The translations under genes were made by a program, and so were the position numbers. Positions 48,222 through 57,017 of a stretch of DNA of 64,000 bases are shown here, piece by piece. Source of the stretch: Paenibacillus sp. FSL H8-0537 (lineage in GTDB: Bacteria; Bacillota; Bacilli; Paenibacillales; Paenibacillaceae). Position 1 is the first letter of the stretch; each line of letters starts with the position of its first letter. The notes beneath the pieces were generated by a model. It ran no database searches, was not told where the DNA came from, and worked only from the letters and a program-made list of their open reading frames with translations. Location: the NCBI RefSeq assembly GCF_038051995.1, contig NZ_CP150290.1, forward strand, positions 2,470,001-2,534,000, read 5' to 3'.

Positions 48222-49940
48222 GTGAAAAGTAGTAATTTATCTAAAACAGCTGCTATTTTAAGTCTTTTGCTGCTGTCAGCGGGAGTTTTATCAGCATGCA
48301 GTGCCAATTCAGAGAGCAATAAATCGACAAGCAGTCCAGCGGGAAGCATCGCACCAAGTGAGTCAAATGGAGAAGTTTCAGAAAATAAGGATCCTTTAGG
48401 GAAATATAATAAAGCGCTTACAATTAGATTTGCCCGTGATGTGGATAATGATATGCAGGATAACATTATTCCTAAAACACCAGGAGAGACAGTAGATGAC
48501 AATCGCTGGCTTAAGGCGTATTCGGAAAAGCTAGGGATTGATGTTAAATACGATTGGACGGTAAAGGGCGGAGATGCCTACACCCAAAAAATTAACGTTA
48601 CATTGGCTTCAGGTGAAATCCCTGACATGCTTCGCGTAACGGGATCTCAGATGAAGCAAATGGCCGATGCTGACATGATAGAGGATCTGAAACCATATTG
48701 GGATACTTATGCTTCCGATCTTCTGAAAGAATTGTACACGGTTCAAGGACCTGCTGTACTCAATGCTGCATCAATGGATGGGAAAATGATGGGAATGGGT
48801 CCTGCAGAGGTCTACGGCGATGGCACATTCATTTGGATTCGCACCGACTGGCTGGAAAATTTGGGAATTGACGCACCTAAAACAATGGACGATGTCCTGG
48901 CCATAAGTAAAGCATTCACAAGTCAGGATCCGGATAAGAATAATATAAATGATACCTACGGTCTAGCTATTACAAAGGATCTATACGGCGGTGCAATGGG
49001 ATTAGAAGGGTTCTTTACCGGTTACCATGCTTACCCTAATATGTGGATAGATGATGGTTCAGGAAATTTAGTATGGGGCAGTACCCTTCCAGAAGTAAAG
49101 GAAGCTTTGAAAGCGCTCTCTACAATATATAAGGACGGCCAGATTGATAAGGAATTTGGTGTAAAGGATGGCGGCAAGGTAGCGGAAACGATTGCATCTG
49201 GTAAGGTTGGCATGGAGTTCGGCGCGCAATGGAACCCTATGTATCCGCTTATCAGCAACTATCAGAACGATCCAACAGCAAATTGGGAAGGATACGCCTT
49301 GGTATCCGTAGATGACAAGCCTGTTCTTTCACCTCAGAATTTTGGAGCTTCTGAGTTCTGGGTTGTTAAAAAGGGTTTCTCGAATCCGGAAGCATTGATC
49401 AAAATGTTTAATCTTCACGTAGAGCTAAACTGGGGGAAAACAGGTGATTTTGATAACTACTATATGCCTGCCGCAAATGACAGCGTAGGGGTGTGGAAGT
49501 ATTCACCGGTTCAACCGTATCCACCATTTAAAAATCTTAATGCGTTTAAAGAGATTCAGGCAGCTCGTTCCAATAATACATTGGATCAGTTGACTGGCGA
49601 AGCGCAATCTATTCAAAACAACATCAAGGCGTTTGAAAATGGAGATACCTCTCAATGGGGCTGGCCTAAAATATATGGTGTGGATGGGGTATATCGACAT
49701 AGCGTTGAATACGTGGATAAGGATCTATTTATGCTAGAGTCCTTCGCAGGCTCGCCAACCAAAACCATGGCGGAAAAACAGTCCACGCTGAAATCTCTGG
49801 AAAAGGAAGTATTCGTGAAGCTCATTATGGGTGCTGCCCCAATTGACGATTTCGACAAGTTCGTGGAGAACTGGAATAAGCTTGGTGGTGCCGATATGAC
49901 CAAAGAAGTCAATGAGTGGTATGCTTCTGTAGAAAAATAA
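48222..49940 (+). CDS. Lipoprotein sugar-binding protein of a CUT1 ABC transporter (LplA-like)
   Basis: A 572-residue extracellular solute-binding lipoprotein. The signal peptide KTAAILSLLLLSAGV ends at lipobox LSAC, so the mature protein would be anchored by its cysteine. The size and domain style match the LplA/aldouronate-type binding proteins of Paenibacillus, suggesting a xylan- or arabinan-derived oligosaccharide ligand. The GTG at 48222 is chosen because AGGGGG lies eight bases upstream; the ATG at 48216 is too close to it. It begins an operon with two permeases and a two-component system, and a hairpin follows the stop. Confidence 0.88.
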   Translation: MKSSNLSKTAAILSLLLLSAGVLSACSANSESNKSTSSPAGSIAPSESNGEVSENKDPLGKYNKALTIRFARDVDNDMQDNIIPKTPGETVDDNRWLKAYSEKLGIDVKYDWTVKGGDAYTQKINVTLASGEIPDMLRVTGSQMKQMADADMIEDLKPYWDTYASDLLKELYTVQGPAVLNAASMDGKMMGMGPAEVYGDGTFIWIRTDWLENLGIDAPKTMDDVLAISKAFTSQDPDKNNINDTYGLAITKDLYGGAMGLEGFFTGYHAYPNMWIDDGSGNLVWGSTLPEVKEALKALSTIYKDGQIDKEFGVKDGGKVAETIASGKVGMEFGAQWNPMYPLISNYQNDPTANWEGYALVSVDDKPVLSPQNFGASEFWVVKKGFSNPEALIKMFNLHVELNWGKTGDFDNYYMPAANDSVGVWKYSPVQPYPPFKNLNAFKEIQAARSNNTLDQLTGEAQSIQNNIKAFENGDTSQWGWPKIYGVDGVYRHSVEYVDKDLFMLESFAGSPTKTMAEKQSTLKSLEKEVFVKLIMGAAPIDDFDKFVENWNKLGGADMTKEVNEWYASVEK

Positions 49941-49948
49941 TAGCAACA

Positions 49949-49991
49949 AAGAGAAAGGATGCTAGGCTTTTTAGAGAGTGTCCTTTCTCTT
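49949..49991 (+). other. Intercistronic hairpin after the binding-protein gene
   Basis: AAGAGAAAGGA and TCCTTTCTCTT form an 11-pair stem around a 21-base loop. The following sequence is AT-rich but has no long T run. Such a structure can protect the upstream message or partly terminate, giving more binding protein than permease. Confidence 0.55.
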
Positions 49992-50035
49992 ATTATTCCC
50001 ATTCCCAATCATAGAAAAGAAACAGGGTGAATCGT

Positions 50036-50938
50036 ATGTTACAAAGAAGATGGAAAAGGGAAATACCACTGCATTTAATTATATTGCCGGGGTTCCTTTT
50101 TTTGATTGTCTTTAGTTATCTCCCCATAGGAGGTATCATCATTGCGTTCCAGAAGTTTATTCCGGCCAAGGGTTTGTTTGGCGATCAGCAATGGGTAGGA
50201 CTGAGTAATTTTCAGTATGTTATGAACATGCCCAATTTCAACAGTATCATGTGGAATACGCTTTACATTGCGGTATTGAAAATCATTTTGGGACTTTTTG
50301 TACCTATCGTGATTGCGATTCTTTTAAACGAAGTCAAGCATGCCGGTATGAAACGAGGAGTTCAGACCGCCATTTATTTGCCCCACTTTTTATCATGGGT
50401 TGTATTAGGCGGCATCTTTATAGAAATTTTATCGCCTACTGACGGCTTGGTAAATCAAGTCATTCAACTGTTTGGCTTTGAACCTATCTTTTTCCTTGGG
50501 GATAACAAATGGTTCCCTATAACCATGATATTGACTGACTCATGGAAGGAGTTTGGTTATGGTACGATCATCTATCTGGCGGCGATTACTGGCATTAACC
50601 CGGATTTATATGAAGCAGCACAGATTGATGGAGCTAATCGTTGGAAGCAGACCTTGAATGTGACCCTTCCGGGTATGAAGATGGTTATCGTTTTACTTAT
50701 GGTTCTTAATTTAGGCAATTTGCTAAATGCCGGTTTTGATCAGATTTTCAATATGTACAGCCCAATGGTATACGAAAGCGGGGATATTCTTGATACCTTT
50801 GTATACCGCATCGGTTTATTGGATGCCCAATTCGGTATAGCAACAGCAGTAGGATTATTTAAGTCTGTTGTAGCACTTATACTCGTATCTGTGTCATATT
50901 TCATCGCCTATAAGGTTGCGGATTATAGGATTTTCTAG
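50036..50938 (+). CDS. ABC transporter permease (LplB-like)
   Basis: A 300-residue inner-membrane permease of the CUT1 sugar family with about six hydrophobic segments, the first near residues 15-40 (LHLIILPGFLFLIVFSYLPI). The EAA loop that docks the ATPase reads LYEAAQIDGANRWKQTLNVT. The ATG at 50036 has CAGGGTG six bases upstream and is preferred to the GTG nine bases earlier. It pairs with the next gene to form the channel. No ATPase gene is present in the operon. Confidence 0.9.
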   Translation: MLQRRWKREIPLHLIILPGFLFLIVFSYLPIGGIIIAFQKFIPAKGLFGDQQWVGLSNFQYVMNMPNFNSIMWNTLYIAVLKIILGLFVPIVIAILLNEVKHAGMKRGVQTAIYLPHFLSWVVLGGIFIEILSPTDGLVNQVIQLFGFEPIFFLGDNKWFPITMILTDSWKEFGYGTIIYLAAITGINPDLYEAAQIDGANRWKQTLNVTLPGMKMVIVLLMVLNLGNLLNAGFDQIFNMYSPMVYESGDILDTFVYRIGLLDAQFGIATAVGLFKSVVALILVSVSYFIAYKVADYRIF

Positions 50939-50949
50939 GGGGAGCTATT

Positions 50950-51828
50950 ATGCATGTACAAAAGAAGATCGACTGGTTTGCTATGTTTAATTCTTGCTTT
51001 CTGGCGTTAGTTGCATTGTTTTGTTTGATTCCGATGATTCACATACTGGCCGTTTCATTCAGCTCCAGCGCCGTTGCGGCAACGGGTACGGTAACTTTGT
51101 GGCCCAAGGATTTTACATTAGCCTCCTACGAATTTGTGGCGCAGCGGGCAGCCTTCTGGCAATCGATGTTTATATCTTTTCAGCGTATCCTTTTTGGCGG
51201 CGCTATTAATCTCTTGCTCACAATAATGGTAGCCTATCCGCTCTCTAAGGAAAATGGCGAATTCCGCTTTCGCAGCTTTTACTCATGGAGCTTCTTCATT
51301 ACAATGATATTTGGCGCTGGACTAATTCCTACCTATATGGTCATCAGACAGCTTGGATTGATGGATACCATTTGGGCGCTGGTTCTGCCGACCGCAGTAC
51401 CTGTGTTTAGTGTTATTCTGCTGTTGAATTTTTTTCGGATGATTCCAAAGGAATTAAGCGAGTCAGCCTATATGGACGGCGCTGGACACTGGATAACTTT
51501 ATGGCGCATTTATGTTCCGGTATCGTTGCCGGCCTTAGCGACCATTCTTTTGTTTTCACTCGTTGGTCACTGGAACAGCTGGTTTGATGGCTTGATCTAT
51601 ATGAATGATCCCAGTCATTATCCTATCCAAAGCTACATTCAGACCATTGTAGTTCAACGCTCCTTCAGCACCATGACACCGGAGGAGGCCAAGCTAATGG
51701 CAACTATATCAGACAAAACAATGCGATCCGCCCAAATTTTTCTAGGGGCGCTTCCTATTATTTGCGTATACCCGTTCCTTCAACGATTTTTTGTAAAAGG
51801 GATGGTGTTGGGAAGTGTTAAAGGGTAG
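50950..51828 (+). CDS. ABC transporter permease (YtcP/LplC-like)
   Basis: A 292-residue inner-membrane permease with an N-terminal hydrophobic segment (FLALVALFCLIPMIHILAVS). The EAA-type loop ELSESAYMDGAGHWITLWRI lies in the C-terminal half. The ending MVLGSVKG is typical of this family. AGGGGGAG precedes the ATG, 11 bases after the partner permease stops. It completes the transmembrane part of the transporter for the lipoprotein upstream. Confidence 0.9.
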   Translation: MHVQKKIDWFAMFNSCFLALVALFCLIPMIHILAVSFSSSAVAATGTVTLWPKDFTLASYEFVAQRAAFWQSMFISFQRILFGGAINLLLTIMVAYPLSKENGEFRFRSFYSWSFFITMIFGAGLIPTYMVIRQLGLMDTIWALVLPTAVPVFSVILLLNFFRMIPKELSESAYMDGAGHWITLWRIYVPVSLPALATILLFSLVGHWNSWFDGLIYMNDPSHYPIQSYIQTIVVQRSFSTMTPEEAKLMATISDKTMRSAQIFLGALPIICVYPFLQRFFVKGMVLGSVKG

Positions 51829-51882
51829 TATGGAAGATATTATAGTTTAAATAGGATTAACTTTAAACAAATAAGGGAGGAG

Positions 51883-53601
51883 GTGCATATCAGAGGCAGT
51901 ATATTCGCGAGGTTGGTTGCGACATTTCTAATGGCAATCCTACTTATCATCCTTTTGGGAATTTACATGTATAATTGGAGCCTAAACACAGTAAAGAATG
52001 AAATTATAAATTCCTCGACTGCACAAGTATCGTTTTATCTTGAAAGTCTGGAAGATGAGGTAGAACGCATAAAAATATTGCAATACGATAGTCTCAATGA
52101 TGAATATCTTGCTAAGCTTGCCATAAGCCATTCCATTATGAATGAATATGAGACAGTGGAAAGCATGAGAAAACTGCAACAGCGACTTGTTACCATCCAT
52201 AACAGCAGCTCCTATATTGCTAACGTAAGCGTGCATATTCTCTCTATTCAAAAAACCATATCCTCCACCACCTCCGTAAGTCCTATTGATATGGATAAAT
52301 TCGAGCACCTCCGGGTGCCGGAAGGGGAGAGGGGGGCACAGCTGGTGCAGTATGAAGACAAGCTCTACTTGACCACTCTTCACGCTGGAAACGCTGGTCT
52401 ATCTCAAATGTACTTGATTGAGGTTGAGATCAATACGACCGCATTGCAAGAAGCACTAGGGCAGTTCCGCACGTATGCCGATAGCGGCACCTTTTTAATC
52501 GATTTGACCCACAATATGGTGATACCTGGAAAAGGAAATAATGATGCGCTGCTGCTGGAGGAGCTTGCAGAAAGCCATCTTAAAGTTGAAAGCGGAAACA
52601 TTGGCTACAACAAGATTAATGGACAAACTATTTATGTTGTTTCCGTGAAGTCAAAATATTTGAACATGCTTTTGCTGCGTTATATCCCGCAGAATTTGAT
52701 CTTTGTTCCCGTTCAAAGCTTTTATATTTGGTTATGGATATTTACAGGTGTGGGATTGATGATTATTATTCTCTACTGCGTATACACTTATAATTTGATT
52801 CATAAGCCAATGAGAAAGCTTGTGGGGTCTTTTCGGCAAGTAGAGAGTGGCAACTTCAATGTTCATATTCAAGTAAATAAAAAAAACGAGTTTGGTTATT
52901 TGTACAAAGGCTTTAATTCTATGGTTCAGAATGTATCGGCCCTGATCGATCAGGTATATAAGCAGAAGATTCTCAATCAGAAGGCAGAGCTAAAGCAATT
53001 GCAGTCTCAGATCAGCCCGCATCTTCTATATAACAGCTTGTTTTTAATTAATACGATGGCAAGAATAGGGGATGAGAATTTAATTGCTTTTACTAAGCTT
53101 TTGGGTGATTATTTTCAGTTTATTACAAGAAATGCTTCGGATTATTTGCCCTTATATGAGGAAGTTGAACATGCACGGACGTATACCGAAATTCAGCTCA
53201 TGCGTTTTCCTAGCAGATTGTCGATCCATTTTGAAGACTGTCCGGATGCGGTCAGGGATATACAGGTACCTAGACTGATTCTTCAGCCAATCATTGAAAA
53301 TGCCTTTAAGTATGCTGTGGAAAAAACGAAAGAAAAGGGAAGAATTTCGATAAGCTTTCGTCTCGATGATCGCGCATTGCGTATTATTGTTGAAGATAAT
53401 GGAGCTCATTTATCGGATCAAACACTGGTATCCGTGCCTAAGCTTTTTTACGATAACACCAATATTGAGACTTCAGGTCTAATCAACATCCATAGACGAA
53501 TCCGGTTGATTTACGGCGACGAGAACGGATTGAGTTTAGAGCGAAGCTCTATGGGTGGTTTAAAGGTGACGTTGCGACTTAACCCGAAGGCGAGGGTTTG
53601 A
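51883..53601 (+). CDS. YesM-type sensor histidine kinase
   Basis: A 572-residue membrane kinase. A first transmembrane helix (LVATFLMAILLIILLGIYMY) is followed by an extracellular sensor part of about 240 residues. A second helix (LWIFTGVGLMIIILYCVYTY) and a HAMP region follow. The phospho-acceptor His is in QSQISPHLLYNSLFLIN, and an ATPase domain follows with RLILQPIIENAFKYAVE. A conserved Gly-rich G2 box is poorly kept near the C-terminus. The start is uncertain: the GTG at 51883 almost touches the GGGAGGAG site. It likely senses a sugar and phosphorylates the next gene's product, tuning the transporter operon. Confidence 0.88.
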   Translation: MHIRGSIFARLVATFLMAILLIILLGIYMYNWSLNTVKNEIINSSTAQVSFYLESLEDEVERIKILQYDSLNDEYLAKLAISHSIMNEYETVESMRKLQQRLVTIHNSSSYIANVSVHILSIQKTISSTTSVSPIDMDKFEHLRVPEGERGAQLVQYEDKLYLTTLHAGNAGLSQMYLIEVEINTTALQEALGQFRTYADSGTFLIDLTHNMVIPGKGNNDALLLEELAESHLKVESGNIGYNKINGQTIYVVSVKSKYLNMLLLRYIPQNLIFVPVQSFYIWLWIFTGVGLMIIILYCVYTYNLIHKPMRKLVGSFRQVESGNFNVHIQVNKKNEFGYLYKGFNSMVQNVSALIDQVYKQKILNQKAELKQLQSQISPHLLYNSLFLINTMARIGDENLIAFTKLLGDYFQFITRNASDYLPLYEEVEHARTYTEIQLMRFPSRLSIHFEDCPDAVRDIQVPRLILQPIIENAFKYAVEKTKEKGRISISFRLDDRALRIIVEDNGAHLSDQTLVSVPKLFYDNTNIETSGLINIHRRIRLIYGDENGLSLERSSMGGLKVTLRLNPKARV

Positions 53602-53603
53602 GC

Positions 53604-55322
53604 ATGTACAGGCTCTTAATTGTAGACAATGAAGAAATGATTGTGAATCATCTTTACGAAATTTTTCGAGGCATGATTCATTTGGATCTTGATGTTTATA
53701 AGGCATATAGTGGAGAAGAAGCTATAGAGTGGCTCAATAGAACCAGAATTGATATTGTTCTGACCGATATTGATATGCCCATTTTAAACGGTATGCAGCT
53801 AATGGAGGAAATTTTTCGAAGCTGGCCCCAATGCAAAGTTATTTTTTTGACAGGCCACAGTGAATTTGAATACGTTTACAAAGCCATTCAGCATCGGGAC
53901 GTCAGCTTTATTCTTAAGGCAGAAGATATTGATAAAGTAATTCAAGTTATAGAAGAAACCGTATCAAAAATTCGTAAAGAAATTAAAACGGAAGATTTAA
54001 TTCGAAATGCAAAAGAACAAATCCACATGGCTTTGAATTTGTTTCAAGAAAATTATTTACTGTGTATTCTAAAGGGGAATCAAGCGGTACAAATTAGCCA
54101 AGAACAGTTTGAACAGCTATCGATTCCGATTAATGTGCAATGGCCTGTTACTTTGGTATTGGGCAAGATTGATAAGTTACCTGAGGCCAGTGACTACATG
54201 CAGCAGATGCAGCAGGTCTATTCAGTTCGTCAAATTATTCAAAGGTATTTGGCCGCCCATGTGAATATTGCAATTGTTTTAGACGAAAATCATCGGTTTG
54301 TCATTTTTGTCCAGCCTAAGGAATCATTATCCATCACATTTCCGGCGAATTCGGATATGATCGAGCATTATTTCAATAAAACGGTTTCTTTCCTTAAAGG
54401 CATATTGGAAGTTATACAGACAGCTTGTCAGGAGAACATCGGTATGCCTGTCAGCTTTACTGTCGGCAGTAAAGCCAGCTGGTGGGATTCTGTTTTCAAT
54501 CAGTATCATTCGCTGCACCATTTGCTAAATTATCGGATAGGCATTGAAAATACAATACTTTTAGTTGACAGTGAGATAAATGACAATATGGGCAATGAGG
54601 TTGGCCCAGTTAATAGCTATGAAGAAGAATTCGATGAAGGAGAGAAGCTGGTAACGGCGCTCAAACTAAAAAATCTTTCTGTTATTGAGCAGCATTTGGA
54701 GTCAGGGCATAAGGAGAAGTATTTTGAAGCCTTGGAGCAGCTGCTTGTTCCTTTAAGAGGCATTCGCAGTAAAAATAATGTCAATGCGCAGGAAGCCTAT
54801 TACACCGTGGCTCTCTATCTTATGTCCTATATAAACAGATGGGGACTGAATGTGAAGGTAGCCGGTCAAATTAGTCAGACGCAGCTGATGCGGACCGATT
54901 TTTTCGAAACTTGGAACGCTGCGGCATTGTACCTGACGGAATTATCTTCTGTTCTTTTTAATATGCAAAAAGTGGATCAGAAGAAGCGGGCGGACCATAT
55001 GATCGACTACCTACAGGGATTTATTATGAGTCATTTAGACGAGGATTTGTCACTGGTCAGATTGGCAGAACAAGTACATCTCAATCCCTCGTATTTGTCA
55101 CGCATCTACAAACAGGAAACGGGAAGAAATCTGACTGAGTTTATTGATTCAACTCGGTTAATCAAAGCAAAGGATTTACTTAAGAGTGAAAATTTAAAAA
55201 TAAGCGACATTGCCCGGCGTGTAGGATACGAATCGGCTACTTCGTTTACTCGCTTTTTTAAAAAAGCAACCGGACATTCGCCACAGGAATACAGAGAAAA
55301 GCATATTTTACGGATGCCGTAA
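53604..55322 (+). CDS. YesN-type AraC-family response regulator
   Basis: A 573-residue response regulator. The receiver domain has the acidic pair LLIVDNEE near the start and phospho-Asp in VLTDIDMPILNG, with Lys in FILKAEDID. A long middle domain is not recognised. The C-terminal AraC DNA-binding domain has two helix-turn-helix motifs: LVRLAEQVHLNPSYLSRIYK, then ISDIARRVGYESATSFTRFF. The ATG at 53604 lies two bases after the kinase stop, with GAGGG seven bases upstream, and is preferred to a TTG overlapping the kinase. A terminator follows. Confidence 0.9.
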   Translation: MYRLLIVDNEEMIVNHLYEIFRGMIHLDLDVYKAYSGEEAIEWLNRTRIDIVLTDIDMPILNGMQLMEEIFRSWPQCKVIFLTGHSEFEYVYKAIQHRDVSFILKAEDIDKVIQVIEETVSKIRKEIKTEDLIRNAKEQIHMALNLFQENYLLCILKGNQAVQISQEQFEQLSIPINVQWPVTLVLGKIDKLPEASDYMQQMQQVYSVRQIIQRYLAAHVNIAIVLDENHRFVIFVQPKESLSITFPANSDMIEHYFNKTVSFLKGILEVIQTACQENIGMPVSFTVGSKASWWDSVFNQYHSLHHLLNYRIGIENTILLVDSEINDNMGNEVGPVNSYEEEFDEGEKLVTALKLKNLSVIEQHLESGHKEKYFEALEQLLVPLRGIRSKNNVNAQEAYYTVALYLMSYINRWGLNVKVAGQISQTQLMRTDFFETWNAAALYLTELSSVLFNMQKVDQKKRADHMIDYLQGFIMSHLDEDLSLVRLAEQVHLNPSYLSRIYKQETGRNLTEFIDSTRLIKAKDLLKSENLKISDIARRVGYESATSFTRFFKKATGHSPQEYREKHILRMP

Positions 55323-55345
55323 ATGTCAAAAGCAGATCTGCTATT

Positions 55346-55368
55346 GCCCCTATGAAGGGGCTTTTTTT
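55346..55368 (+). terminator. Terminator of the first transporter/two-component operon
   Basis: GCCCC and GGGGC arms with a six-base loop, then seven T residues. A small AGCAGATCTGCT palindrome precedes it. Confidence 0.85.
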
Positions 55369-55412
55369 ATGATAAGAGTAAAGGGCTGCAACTCGTTCAC
55401 CAGACCATGTGC

Positions 55413-57017
55413 TCACATTGATTTACGATACTCGTTAGGAGACATGCCGGAGGCGTTGCGGAACAGCTTAATAAAGTAACTGGTATGCTCGTAGCCGAGC
55501 TGCTCCGCGATTTCTACCACGGTCATGTCGGACTGATTCAATAGCTCCTTCGCTTTCTCCATCTTCGTCCGCGTGACGAATTCGACGAAGGTTTCACCGG
55601 TTTCCTGCTTGAAAATACGACTGAAGTGCGATGGATTCAGATTTAACCGATGGGCCATCTCATCCATGGCGATTTTCTCTCCAATATGGGTTTGAATATA
55701 GCGCTGGGCTTCCGCGATTTCCCTCCGTACCGTATGGTCGCGCAGCATCTGAATATCGGTAGCTTTCTCTTCGAGAAAAATTTGCAGCCATTCCAAAAGA
55801 TGCTTCAGCGTTTCAATAGAAGCAATTTGCTGCTGCTGCAGCTCACTGTTGAAGTTGATCACGAAGTTTTGCATCACCGTATACTTGAGCTCTAGCTCCA
55901 ATGCCATTTTTAGTATCCAGCTTTTCACAGATTCAACTGGATATACGCGATCCTGAATGAATGCTCCCCATCGATTCACCGTAGTATGAATGAGATCCCG
56001 TTCTCCCCCAAGCATACTGTCCTTCAGCTCTTGAAAGGCCTTGGCATAATGCAGGAACAAATCTTCTTTCGTCGTTTGGAGCGGCTGCAGCTCCGCATAG
56101 ACGAGCTCTCCTGCATAGAAACGGAACATCTTCACATTCATTAAATCTTGTAATTGCTTCTTCAATTGCAGGAAATCCCGAGCCACATCACCGCGATAGA
56201 ATGATATCCCAATACTGAGATGCCGGTGCACTAATTGTTGAACACGCCTCAGCTCCGCCCGGATGTCCTCATGAAGATTGCGTTTCAACGTGGCCGGGAA
56301 AGGAAACAGAAGGAAGTATTGGCGTTCGTTCGGTACAAGCAAGATAACACCTTCGTATTGGACTAATTCCTGCAAGGCGTTGTCGATGACGAATTGCATA
56401 TTCATGGCTCCGCCAAACCGGCTTTCAAGCTCGAATGAGCGCTCCGGCAGCACCGCAACAGGCAGATATGGCATGCCATCACGGAGGTGAATGCCCATTC
56501 TCTCGGCTTCGTCATTCCACTCCGCCTCGTTCCATATCGGCTGCTCCAGCAGCTTGCGAATAAAGCGGGTATGAATGACGGACAGATTTTGCTGCACGAC
56601 GTTCTGCAGTTGGAGACGGCTGTTCTCGGCTTGTTTCTCTTCGGCTAACGTGCAAGCAAGCTGCTGCAGAACCGTAACGACATGCTCCATGCGAAGGCTT
56701 TCCTTTAAGATATAATCGTTGACGTTAAGCTTAACGGCTCTTTGGGCATATTGAAAATCCTCGTGACAGGATAAAATAATGGTTTTCAAACGAGGATTCG
56801 CTTCGCGCGCCTTCTCGATGAGATCAAGACCGTCCATCACGGGCATGCCAATATCCGTAATGAGAATGTCCGGTAGTTGGTTTTGACAGGCTTCCCATGC
56901 TTCACCTCCATTGGAGCAGAGCGCGGAAAGCTCAAAGCCAAGCTTGGTCCAAGGAATAATATTGCTTAAATAATCAAGCACGGGGTAATGGTCGTCTGCA
57001 ATAACGACTTTAAACAT
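55413..57017 (-). CDS. YesN-type AraC-family response regulator (second pair)
   Basis: A 534-residue response regulator with receiver motifs VVIADDHYPVL, phospho-Asp in LITDIGMPVMDG and Lys in DYILKES. It ends in an AraC domain (MAHRLNLNPSHFSRIFKQE; VVEIAEQLGYEHTSYFIKLF). The ATG at 57017 has AGGTG six bases upstream; a GTG nine bases earlier is the alternative. It overlaps the end of the upstream kinase gene by eight bases. The pair is convergent with the first regulator and divergent from the second ABC operon, its likely target. Confidence 0.9.
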   Translation of the reverse strand: MFKVVIADDHYPVLDYLSNIIPWTKLGFELSALCSNGGEAWEACQNQLPDILITDIGMPVMDGLDLIEKAREANPRLKTIILSCHEDFQYAQRAVKLNVNDYILKESLRMEHVVTVLQQLACTLAEEKQAENSRLQLQNVVQQNLSVIHTRFIRKLLEQPIWNEAEWNDEAERMGIHLRDGMPYLPVAVLPERSFELESRFGGAMNMQFVIDNALQELVQYEGVILLVPNERQYFLLFPFPATLKRNLHEDIRAELRRVQQLVHRHLSIGISFYRGDVARDFLQLKKQLQDLMNVKMFRFYAGELVYAELQPLQTTKEDLFLHYAKAFQELKDSMLGGERDLIHTTVNRWGAFIQDRVYPVESVKSWILKMALELELKYTVMQNFVINFNSELQQQQIASIETLKHLLEWLQIFLEEKATDIQMLRDHTVRREIAEAQRYIQTHIGEKIAMDEMAHRLNLNPSHFSRIFKQETGETFVEFVTRTKMEKAKELLNQSDMTVVEIAEQLGYEHTSYFIKLFRNASGMSPNEYRKSM

